From Marinigracilibium pacificum (GTDB taxonomy: Bacteria; Bacteroidota; Bacteroidia; Cytophagales; Cyclobacteriaceae): a stretch of DNA of 64,000 nucleotides. Numbering within the stretch: the first letter of the stretch is position 1; every line of letters begins with the position of its first letter. The stretch spans positions 62,001-126,000 of the forward strand of contig NZ_JABBNU010000002.1 of NCBI RefSeq assembly GCF_012926615.1. The letters are read 5' to 3'. The position numbers and the translations under genes are program-made. Of the stretch, positions 1 to 7,299 are shown piece after piece. The notes beneath the pieces are model-generated. The model was given only the letters and a program-made list of their open reading frames with translations. It was not told where the DNA came from and did no database searches.

Positions 1-110
1 CCAATCAAAACAGAAGGAGCAATAGCTAATCCAGCCGTAGCCATAACAGTGTTTCTCAGGAATTTTCTACGACTTAAGCTACTTAGAATATCTTTATTAG
101 AATTTTTCAT
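1..110 (-). CDS. Tat-exported protein, N-terminal fragment (cut by window edge)
   Basis: Only the first 36 codons are inside the window. They start at the ATG complementary to 108-110. The peptide carries a classic twin-arginine signal: SRRKFLRN at residues 13-20, followed by a hydrophobic, alanine-rich stretch. The protein is therefore probably folded in the cytoplasm and exported by the Tat system, often with a bound cofactor. In Bacteroidota such leaders commonly precede Gfo/Idh/MocA oxidoreductases or metallophosphatases, but nothing of the mature domain is visible, so the function cannot be assigned. Confidence 0.75.
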   Translation of the reverse strand, partial: MKNSNKDILSSLSRRKFLRNTVMATAGLAIAPSVLI

Positions 111-273
111 TTTGGTTGATGATTTTCTCGCGAAGGTAATTTTTTACTTTATTCTATTATTAAAGGAATTGTTATGAATTAGTTAATTGCAAAATGTAGA
201 TGTTTTTACTGACTTATTTAAAGAAAATTTTTAATTATTCCTTTTTTTTATATATTCATTAAAAATTAGAGCC

Positions 274-1281
274 TTGAAATACCGTCATTTAATTATTGCC
301 ACGCTAATCGGTTTTTTGCTATTGTCAGGATATGAGTTATACTTCAGAAGCCAGGGAGAATATCCGCATGTTGATGATACTGAAGATTTATGGGCAGAAC
401 AACGAGCAAAATTAGATGACCTCGATGAAAGGGATGTTGTTATTATTGGTTCATCAAGAGCACATCAGGATATTAATCTTCAGCTATGGGATTCACTCAC
501 AGGCAGGAAACCTTTACAACTTGCACTTCCTGGATCCTGTCCATATCCCATTTTGGAAGATATAGTTGATAATTCTGGTTTTAATGGATTATTAATAATT
601 GGTGTAGCACCGGGATTATTTTTTTTACCTAAAGAACATCCGTGGGCTAAAGGAGTAATAGGGAAGTCAGTTGGATACTATGAAAAACAAACCTACGCCC
701 AAAAGCTGAATCATATAATATACAAGCCATTTGATAAGAGTTTGGCCTATATCAATGTTGAAGATTATTCTTTCGAATCGTTAATTGACGGAGTTCAATT
801 TGCTAACCGTGATTCAGTAGAAGGACCAATAGAGTGGCCAAGAATGATCGATATTGATGAGTTCCGAGATTCTAGAATGACTGATCAATTTGAGATTGAT
901 ACCGTATTACAAAATCAGCAGAAAGCAATATGGAGTAAATTTGATAGAGAGGAACATTATAACTATGATTCTACCAGAGAACAGGTTATCAAACAATATG
1001 TAGATAAGATTGAGATATTTAAAAAAAGAGGAGGTAGAGTAGCATTTATCAGACCAACCGTATCCGGAGTTTATCTCGAAGAAATGAAAAGAATGCCAAG
1101 GGAAAAATATTGGAATGAACTATTGAAGGAAACAGGTTGTGTAGGTTATCATTTCGAAGATTATGAAGAAATAAAAGATTTTGAGCCTCCCGAATGGTCA
1201 CATTTTAGCAAGAAACAACAAAGAATTTTCACTAATATGCTAGTGCGAGAATTAAAAAAGGATAGTTTAATTAAAGATTAA
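274..1281 (+). CDS. SGNH/DltD-like membrane-anchored esterase or acyltransferase partner
   Basis: This 335-residue protein has an N-terminal hydrophobic anchor (residues 5-19) and then an extracytoplasmic domain. The motif IIGSSRAH (57-64) resembles the nucleophile block of SGNH-fold proteins (Ser60/61). Near the C-terminus EWSH (307-310) could supply the catalytic acid/His pair. It lies 3 bp upstream of an MBOAT acyltransferase, the usual pairing in AlgI/AlgJ- and DltB/DltD-like systems, where the MBOAT moves an acyl group across the membrane and the SGNH partner places it on a surface polymer. The acceptor polymer is unknown. The start is TTG; no ATG lies near the hydrophobic segment. A strict enzyme class cannot be given. 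Confidence 0.72.
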   Translation: MKYRHLIIATLIGFLLLSGYELYFRSQGEYPHVDDTEDLWAEQRAKLDDLDERDVVIIGSSRAHQDINLQLWDSLTGRKPLQLALPGSCPYPILEDIVDNSGFNGLLIIGVAPGLFFLPKEHPWAKGVIGKSVGYYEKQTYAQKLNHIIYKPFDKSLAYINVEDYSFESLIDGVQFANRDSVEGPIEWPRMIDIDEFRDSRMTDQFEIDTVLQNQQKAIWSKFDREEHYNYDSTREQVIKQYVDKIEIFKKRGGRVAFIRPTVSGVYLEEMKRMPREKYWNELLKETGCVGYHFEDYEEIKDFEPPEWSHFSKKQQRIFTNMLVRELKKDSLIKD

Positions 1282-1284
1282 CGT

Positions 1285-2700
1285 ATGTTATTTAACACTC
1301 TCGGTTTTATATTTTTCTTTATCCTTGTTTTAATCCTTTATTACTCGCCAATATTTAATTGGAAGGGCAAAAAGGTCATGCTCCTGGTAGCCAGTTATAT
1401 TTTCTATGGTTTATGGAATCCGCCTTTGATTCTTTTGTTGTGGATATCAACTTTAGTTGACTGGACTGCAGGGAATAAAATATTTAGGCTTACTGAAAAG
1501 AATAAAAGAAAACTTTGGCTTGTATTAAGTATATGTGTCAATCTGGGGTTTTTGGGCTTTTTCAAGTATGGGAATTTTATGATAGAAAATTTCCAGAGTT
1601 TTCTTGGTGTTTTTGGAATTGAATATACTCCTCCTGAAATGGATATTATTCTACCTATGGGGATATCATTTTATACGTTTCAGACTATGTCTTATACTAT
1701 TGACATGTATAGAAACCGGATTCAACCAGCAAAGACATTCCTGGATTTTGCTTTATATGTAACTTTCTTCCCTCAACTTGTTGCCGGTCCGATTGTCAGG
1801 TCTGATGAATTGATACCTCAGTTTTATGAACCTAAAAAAGCAACTCAAAACCAGTTTGTCCTAGGCATGCTTTTATTAACAATTGGACTTTTTGAGAAAA
1901 CTGTATTCGCTGATTCATTATTTTCTGATGTCTCAGATTCCGTCTTCGGATCAAAAGATATTTTACCGGCGATCGATGCCTGGACTGGTGTTTTGGCATT
2001 TTCAGGTCAAATCTTTTTTGATTTTGCGGGGTATTCTCTTTGTGCAATTGGTATTGCACTTACTCTGGGAATTGGTCTGCCTGATAATTTCAGGTATCCT
2101 TATGGAGCTATTGGTTTTTCTGATCTTTGGGGAAGATGGCATATTTCATTGAGTAGCTGGTTAAGAGATTATTTATACATTCCGTTAGGTGGAAACAGAG
2201 GAGGGGTCAGTAGAACCTATGTGAATTTGATGATGACAATGTTACTTGGAGGACTATGGCATGGGGCTGGCTGGACATTTATTTTCTGGGGTTTCCTTCA
2301 TGGGTTTTATTTGATAATTGAAAGATTGTTGAAAAACAAAGTACATATAAAAACAGAAAATGTCTTTGTAAACTTGTTGCTGGCATTTTTAACTTTTCAA
2401 TGTGTGAATATTACCTGGGTTTTCTTCAGGGCACAAGATTTTAAGACTGCAATGAATATTCTGGGTTCAATGTTTTTTATTCATACCGGAAAACCAAGTT
2501 TGTGGACATCAAGCATAGTTTTTGTTTTAGGGCTAATGGTATTGGTATTTATTGGGCATTTTATGATGAGAAAGCGATCACTTGTTGGAGTCATAGAGTC
2601 TAGTCCACGTTGGCTTGTTACATTTATCTGGGGGTTGATGATTTTTGGACTGTTAATCGTACAAACGACCGGACAGCAATTTATTTACTTCCAGTTCTAA
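1285..2700 (+). CDS. MBOAT family membrane-bound O-acyltransferase (AlgI/DltB-like)
   Basis: This 471-residue polytopic protein has the MBOAT hallmark LGGLWHGAGWTF with His326, and a second conserved His339 in the following FWGFLHG block. RDYLYIPLGGNRGG, typical of AlgI-type proteins, precedes it. Family members move acyl groups (often acetyl) from a cytoplasmic donor to an extracytoplasmic acceptor such as alginate, peptidoglycan or teichoic acid. The gene follows the SGNH-like gene by 3 bp, so the two are co-transcribed and probably act as one O-acylation unit. No polysaccharide synthesis genes lie alongside, so the substrate is open. It converges on the gene ending at 2710. Confidence 0.93.
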   Translation: MLFNTLGFIFFFILVLILYYSPIFNWKGKKVMLLVASYIFYGLWNPPLILLLWISTLVDWTAGNKIFRLTEKNKRKLWLVLSICVNLGFLGFFKYGNFMIENFQSFLGVFGIEYTPPEMDIILPMGISFYTFQTMSYTIDMYRNRIQPAKTFLDFALYVTFFPQLVAGPIVRSDELIPQFYEPKKATQNQFVLGMLLLTIGLFEKTVFADSLFSDVSDSVFGSKDILPAIDAWTGVLAFSGQIFFDFAGYSLCAIGIALTLGIGLPDNFRYPYGAIGFSDLWGRWHISLSSWLRDYLYIPLGGNRGGVSRTYVNLMMTMLLGGLWHGAGWTFIFWGFLHGFYLIIERLLKNKVHIKTENVFVNLLLAFLTFQCVNITWVFFRAQDFKTAMNILGSMFFIHTGKPSLWTSSIVFVLGLMVLVFIGHFMMRKRSLVGVIESSPRWLVTFIWGLMIFGLLIVQTTGQQFIYFQF

Positions 2701-2709
2701 TATCCTGTT

Positions 2710-3234
2710 TTACTTATTTTTTGGCAGATATTTATCCGGTAAAGGATGTTTACTACTCTCACTTTGCCAATAAATATTAATTATCCACCAACGGGTACCA
2801 TCATATAATAATTGAATACTGTTTATTCCTCTGGCAAATGGAGTATTATCTGTCTTGCTTTGATAAGATTCGTAAGTACTAAAGAGGTGTACAATATTGC
2901 CAAATCGTTCAGTAACACGATGAATTTCCTTTTCATAAAAACCATTTTCTTCAAGCTTCTGTCCAAACCTGTTTATATAGTCCTGAGGTGTTAGATAATT
3001 TACACCCAAGCCTTTATCGTTTTTAATAGTTGGGATCAACCTGGCTTCAGGGTGGAAAAGGTATTTGAATTTCTCCCAGTTTCTCTTCTCTCCTTTTTCT
3101 CCGGAAATCACTGAATATAAAGTTTCTATGATTGAATCGACACTTGATACATTTTGATTGAAATCTGTGTTTTGTCCTGTAGCCGATGAACAATATAAAA
3201 TCAATAGTATTATAAAATAGGGCACTGTCTTCAT
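2710..3234 (-). CDS. Secreted SnoaL/NTF2-like protein
   Basis: The 174-residue product begins with a signal peptide (cleavage likely after about residue 20, SSATGQ). The body has the size and pattern of an NTF2/SnoaL-like cone fold: an N-terminal helix containing FHPEARL, an ADP-like central helix ending in FGQKLEENGF, then strands around IVHLFSTYES and a C-terminal RWWIINIYWQSE strand. Such domains act as ligand-binding pockets or small hydrolases or isomerases, and no catalytic residues stand out. It is monocistronic, convergent with the MBOAT gene and divergent from the TonB-dependent receptor. Confidence 0.7.
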   Translation of the reverse strand: MKTVPYFIILLILYCSSATGQNTDFNQNVSSVDSIIETLYSVISGEKGEKRNWEKFKYLFHPEARLIPTIKNDKGLGVNYLTPQDYINRFGQKLEENGFYEKEIHRVTERFGNIVHLFSTYESYQSKTDNTPFARGINSIQLLYDGTRWWIINIYWQSESSKHPLPDKYLPKNK

Positions 3235-3373
3235 GATTGATAAGATTATTTTATTCTTAAAATAGCTATTTTTTCTAGAAATACCTTTTGATAATAAGGT
3301 AAGTATTTGATGAACAGTGGCGTTTCAGAATTCAATCAGAATTGTATTGTATATTTTAAAGAGGAGCTTTAAT

Positions 3374-3381
3374 TATGTTTG
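3374..3381 (+). promoter_or_regulatory. Candidate Bacteroidota -7 element before the TonB-dependent receptor
   Basis: The octamer TATGTTTG fits the Bacteroidota -7 consensus TAnnTTTG. The nearest upstream TTG (3347-3349) is 24 nt away, somewhat longer than usual, so this is a weak assignment. Confidence 0.3.
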
Positions 3382-3407
3382 ATCTTAAATAAGAGGAGAT
3401 TAAACAT

Positions 3408-3446
3408 ATGAATCTAAATAAATGTTTGTTTTTGTATGAGGTGTAA
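3408..3446 (+). CDS. Possible 12-codon leader ORF overlapping the receptor start
   Basis: An ATG at 3408 stands 6-10 nt downstream of the purine-rich AGAGGAG, a strong Shine-Dalgarno-like sequence for this phylum. The ORF runs 12 codons (MNLNKCLFLYEV) and stops at 3444-3446. It overlaps, in another frame, the ATG of the receptor gene at 3436, which has no obvious ribosome binding site of its own. Translational coupling is possible, but the ORF may be chance. Confidence 0.25.
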   Translation: MNLNKCLFLYEV

Positions 3447-5778
3447 GTTAAGAGGAATACTGATATTATTAATGTTGATTTGGCCAATGGTTGGTTTTAG
3501 CCAAATGGTTTCTATTTCAGGAAAGGTAATTGACGAAAATACAAATGAACCACAACCGTTTGCACAGATTGCAATTTACAAAAGCTTAAATGAAGCCCCA
3601 ATAACAGGGAGCACATCTAATGACAAAGGGATATTTAGTGTCAAGGTAAATAAAGGGGAATATCAAGTATTGATTTCATTTGTTGGTTATGAAGACAAAG
3701 TCATTGAGAATGTTACTGTAACAACTAAAAATATTGATTTGGGGAAAATTGGTATCAGTCAAAAATCAGAGCTAATGGAGGCGGTGGTAGTTGAAGGATC
3801 GAAAATTAATCAACCTGTTAAATCTACAATTGAAGGATTAGAAATTAAGCCAGACCAGACATTAACTAATTTGGGAGGATCTTTATTAGATGTTTTAAGA
3901 AATACTCCATCGGTAAGAGTGTCGTCAGACGGTAGTGTTTCATTACGAGGTAGTAGTAGTACAAACATTCTGCTTGATGGAAGAAATTCTACTTTAACTT
4001 CAGATTTAGAACAAATACCAGCCAGTGCAATTGAGAGTATTCAAATTATTACAAACCCAAATGCCAAATATGATGCTTCAGCTGCAGGAGGAGTAATTAA
4101 TATCAAATTGAAACAAGGTGAAGAGCTAGGAACCAAAGGGAAAATTGAGGGGACAATTGGGACTCGATTTCGTGCAAATGCTAATATCAATGTAAGTCAT
4201 AAGACAAAAAAATCATCGATTTATGGTGGTTATAGTTATCGTAACTGGCCCAGGGTGGGTAGTTCAACAACTGAAAGGATAACCTATTCTGATAATCGTT
4301 ATTTATTTCAGAATAACAGTGATGAAAGAAAGGATAAGGAACATACGATTACCTTAGGTGGAGATCATACATTTTCAGGCAAACATAAAATTGGTTATGA
4401 AGGAGCCTTTAATAAGGAGTATGAAAATGATAATGAGCGTCGTCGTACCAGACTCGAAACTATTGATGACGGAACTTTGATTAATGCTTATACACGTGAT
4501 AATAATGAAATAGAAGATAATTATTCAATGGATAATGCCTTGTTGTATGACTATCTTTTTGAAGATACATTAAAATCTTTCAGAGCATTTATAAGTCATA
4601 GTTTCAGAGATCAGCTCGAAATACAGAATATTGATGTGTACAATGGGACAACAACTCCGGAAACTGATCCTAATAATTTTGAAAGGTCAAAAAGCGATGA
4701 ATATAGAAAAACTTCAGTAATACAGGCAGATTATGCTCAGGGACTATTTAAAGGAAAATTAGAGATGGGGTATAAATCTACTTTCAGAAGCTTTGATAAT
4801 GATTACCGCTATGAAATTTATGATTTGAATAGTGAAGATTGGATCAATCAAGAGCAGATTACTAATAGATTTTTATATGAAGATAAAGTTCATGCCGGAT
4901 ACTTTATTTATAGTAGAAAGTCTGGTGAATTTGACTATTCATTTGGTGTAAGGGGAGAGAAGACAATTGTAGATACTAAATTAGATAATACTGGTGAAGA
5001 AAATGATCAGCGTTATTTTGATTTGTTTCCAAGTGCAAGGGCTGCCTGGAATCCAACAGATAAAAGTACTTTTAAAGTAACATATAGCAGGAGAATTGAC
5101 AGGCCGGGGGGATGGAGGCTAAATCCTTTTCCTGATGTTTCGGATTCGTTAAATGTAAGAGTTGGTGATCCTAACCTTCAACCTGAATATATCAGTTCAT
5201 TTGAGTTAGGGTATATGTTTGATAATGGAAAAGTGAACGTTACTGCTAATGCATTTTATCGATACGTGGATGGTCAGGTAGATTGGATTGTTGAAGTGAT
5301 TGATGGGATTTCTTACCGTGGCCCAAGAAATTTAGAGTCAAGCCAGACCTATGGTTTCGAAATTATTAATACTACAAATATTGTAGAGTGGTGGTCTATG
5401 AACTTTAGCTATTCATTATTCAGAACAGAAGTTGATGGGACAAATATTGATGAAGGGTTCACAAATAGCGGGCTTGCCTGGTATGCTAAATTCACAACCG
5501 ATTTTAAGTTGCCATTAGATATTAATTTGCAATTAACAGGCAATTATGAGTCACCGGAGATAGAGGCTCAGGGAAGAGATTTGGCTCGTTACTATATGGA
5601 TGCTACTATTCAGCGTGAATTTGGAGATTTTAATGTTAGTCTAACGATGCGTGATGTCTTTGATACTCGTCGATTTGCCGGTGAGAATTTTGGTAGTGAC
5701 TTTGAACAGCGATTTGAACGCAAAAGAGAAACACAAATATTTCTGTTAACGGTGGGGTATAATTTCGACTTTAATTGA
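3436..5778 (+). CDS. TonB-dependent receptor (outer-membrane beta-barrel family)
   Basis: The 780-residue product has a signal peptide (1-22) and a carboxypeptidase-regulatory-like beta-sandwich (about 25-110, SGKVIDENTNEPQPFAQI). A TonB plug follows (about 125-230) with DVLRNTPSVRVSSDGSVSLRG and GGVINIKL. The remaining 550 residues form a barrel with alternating aromatic strands ending in NFDFN. It probably takes up a ligand across the outer membrane using TonB energy; the ligand cannot be inferred. No SusD partner is adjacent, so it is not an obvious polysaccharide-utilisation pair. It resembles the Bacteroidota 'outer membrane beta-barrel protein' group often linked to iron or peptide uptake. 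Confidence 0.92.
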   Translation: MRCKLRGILILLMLIWPMVGFSQMVSISGKVIDENTNEPQPFAQIAIYKSLNEAPITGSTSNDKGIFSVKVNKGEYQVLISFVGYEDKVIENVTVTTKNIDLGKIGISQKSELMEAVVVEGSKINQPVKSTIEGLEIKPDQTLTNLGGSLLDVLRNTPSVRVSSDGSVSLRGSSSTNILLDGRNSTLTSDLEQIPASAIESIQIITNPNAKYDASAAGGVINIKLKQGEELGTKGKIEGTIGTRFRANANINVSHKTKKSSIYGGYSYRNWPRVGSSTTERITYSDNRYLFQNNSDERKDKEHTITLGGDHTFSGKHKIGYEGAFNKEYENDNERRRTRLETIDDGTLINAYTRDNNEIEDNYSMDNALLYDYLFEDTLKSFRAFISHSFRDQLEIQNIDVYNGTTTPETDPNNFERSKSDEYRKTSVIQADYAQGLFKGKLEMGYKSTFRSFDNDYRYEIYDLNSEDWINQEQITNRFLYEDKVHAGYFIYSRKSGEFDYSFGVRGEKTIVDTKLDNTGEENDQRYFDLFPSARAAWNPTDKSTFKVTYSRRIDRPGGWRLNPFPDVSDSLNVRVGDPNLQPEYISSFELGYMFDNGKVNVTANAFYRYVDGQVDWIVEVIDGISYRGPRNLESSQTYGFEIINTTNIVEWWSMNFSYSLFRTEVDGTNIDEGFTNSGLAWYAKFTTDFKLPLDINLQLTGNYESPEIEAQGRDLARYYMDATIQREFGDFNVSLTMRDVFDTRRFAGENFGSDFEQRFERKRETQIFLLTVGYNFDFN

Positions 5779-5905
5779 GTTGATTTACCATGAAGAAGTG
5801 TCATTTATCAGGATACTTTTTAGGCTGATGCCCATTATAAGGAGCAGGAATATGATGGAATTTCAACGGAAAAGGTTATATTAGATAAAAGCTACCTTGT
5901 CCTGA

Positions 5906-7246
5906 ATGGCCACACCTAAAGTAAAATATTGCAGTATCAACAGGGAGGTTGAAGTTTCAAACCCTCATATGAGTATTCTTGATGTCTCAATTGAGAATAA
6001 AATACCTCATTTACATGAATGTGGAGGAAATGGAAGGTGTACAACCTGCCGAGTAAGAGTAATTAATGGTTCAGAAAACCTGTCAAAGACCACAGTCTTC
6101 GAACGTGACTTAATAAGAAAGCGAAATTGGGATCCTAGTATCCGGTTGGCATGTCAAGCAAAGGTATATGGCGATGTATCTATCCAACGTTTAGTCTGGA
6201 CAAATGCAGAAATCAGTAAACTTCAATTAGAAATGCTTCCTGAGGATATTGGGCAGGAGAGAGCATTAGCAATATTGTTTTGTGATATGCGAAATTTTAC
6301 AGTCCTCGCATCAAAGCATCCTAACTATGACCTTGCCCACATGTTGAATTTACTTTTTACTAGTTTGGGAGACCCTATTTTGATGAATAATGGAATTATT
6401 TATCAATATGTTGGTGATGAAATAATAGGACTGTTTGGAACTACGGGAATTGATGGTGAAAGAGCATGCATGGATGCCATAAGGGCAGCATTAGGAATGA
6501 AATATGCTTTGGATAGGTTAAATAGGCTGGAGTTTAAAGATTTTAATGAGCAAGTAGAAGTAGGGATTGGTATCCACTATGGGCGTGCCTTTGTAGGTAA
6601 TTTAGGGCATCCTAAACACAAACAGTTTTCAGTATTAGGTGATCCTGTTAATGTTGCTAGTAGAATTCAGGATATGAATAAGGAGTTAAATACTAATCTA
6701 CTTGTTTCTGAAGAGTTTTTAAAAAATTTACCAGATGATACACTTAAAACCGGTATCAATAAGGAAGTAAACCTTAAAGGTAAGAAGGAAACTTATAATC
6801 TTATCGAAATACTTGGGTTTAAGCAGTTTGATACAAACCTTGAATTACAAGCTTCAATGGAACTTTTGCTCAAGGATACAGATGATTTCGCAAAGCATTT
6901 TTACGATAAATTATTCGATCGGGCTCCCGCAGTAAGAGATTTGTTTAAAAAAAATATGCTTGATCAGGGTAGAATGCTTACTCATATGCTCGGGGGTATC
7001 ATTTATGGGCTTAGTAGACCTGAACATCTTGAAATGGGATTATCTGCTCTAGGAAAACAGCACATGAGATATGGTGTAGAGAAAGAGCATTATCCGGTAT
7101 TAAAGGAGGTTTTGCTAGAGACAATAGAGGAAAGGTTAGGAGAGTTTTATAAGCCAGAAATACTTAAAGCCTGGAATAACGCTATTGATCTGATAGCTGG
7201 AATTATGACCAGAAGCTATAGTAATGAAGAGGTGACAAAAAATTAA
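5906..7246 (+). CDS. Ferredoxin - class III nucleotide cyclase - globin fusion protein
   Basis: Three domains sit in 446 residues. (1) A plant-type [2Fe-2S] ferredoxin, about 1-98, with the full ligand set Cys39-x5-Cys45-x2-Cys48-x34-Cys83. (2) A class III adenylate/guanylate cyclase, about 115-300, with metal-binding Asp127 (LFCDMRNFT) and Asp171 (YVGDEI), and the transition-state pair Asn249/Arg253 (VNVASR). (3) A single-domain globin-like region, about 312-436, whose GKQHMRYGVEKEHYP segment matches the proximal-His (F8) region of flavohaemoglobins, with His386 as haem ligand. There is no signal peptide or membrane segment, so the protein is cytoplasmic. It probably makes a cyclic nucleotide in response to redox state and O2 or NO. 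The usual Lys and Asp/Thr base-selecting residues appear to be Gln167 and Ser242, so ATP versus GTP use is uncertain. It is monocistronic; the 127-bp upstream gap shows no clear promoter. Confidence 0.93.
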   Translation: MATPKVKYCSINREVEVSNPHMSILDVSIENKIPHLHECGGNGRCTTCRVRVINGSENLSKTTVFERDLIRKRNWDPSIRLACQAKVYGDVSIQRLVWTNAEISKLQLEMLPEDIGQERALAILFCDMRNFTVLASKHPNYDLAHMLNLLFTSLGDPILMNNGIIYQYVGDEIIGLFGTTGIDGERACMDAIRAALGMKYALDRLNRLEFKDFNEQVEVGIGIHYGRAFVGNLGHPKHKQFSVLGDPVNVASRIQDMNKELNTNLLVSEEFLKNLPDDTLKTGINKEVNLKGKKETYNLIEILGFKQFDTNLELQASMELLLKDTDDFAKHFYDKLFDRAPAVRDLFKKNMLDQGRMLTHMLGGIIYGLSRPEHLEMGLSALGKQHMRYGVEKEHYPVLKEVLLETIEERLGEFYKPEILKAWNNAIDLIAGIMTRSYSNEEVTKN

Positions 7247-7249
7247 AAG

Positions 7250-7299
7250 TGCTTCCCAAAAGGTCTAGATTAGACTTTCAGGAAGCATAATTATTTTTT
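7250..7299. terminator. Bidirectional terminator between convergent genes
   Basis: TGCTTCC (7250-7256) pairs with GGAAGCA (7281-7287). The stem continues with an imperfect AAAGGTCT/AGACTTT pairing and is followed by a T-rich run on the plus strand. It lies between the stops of the cyclase gene and the RTX lipoprotein gene. Confidence 0.7.
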
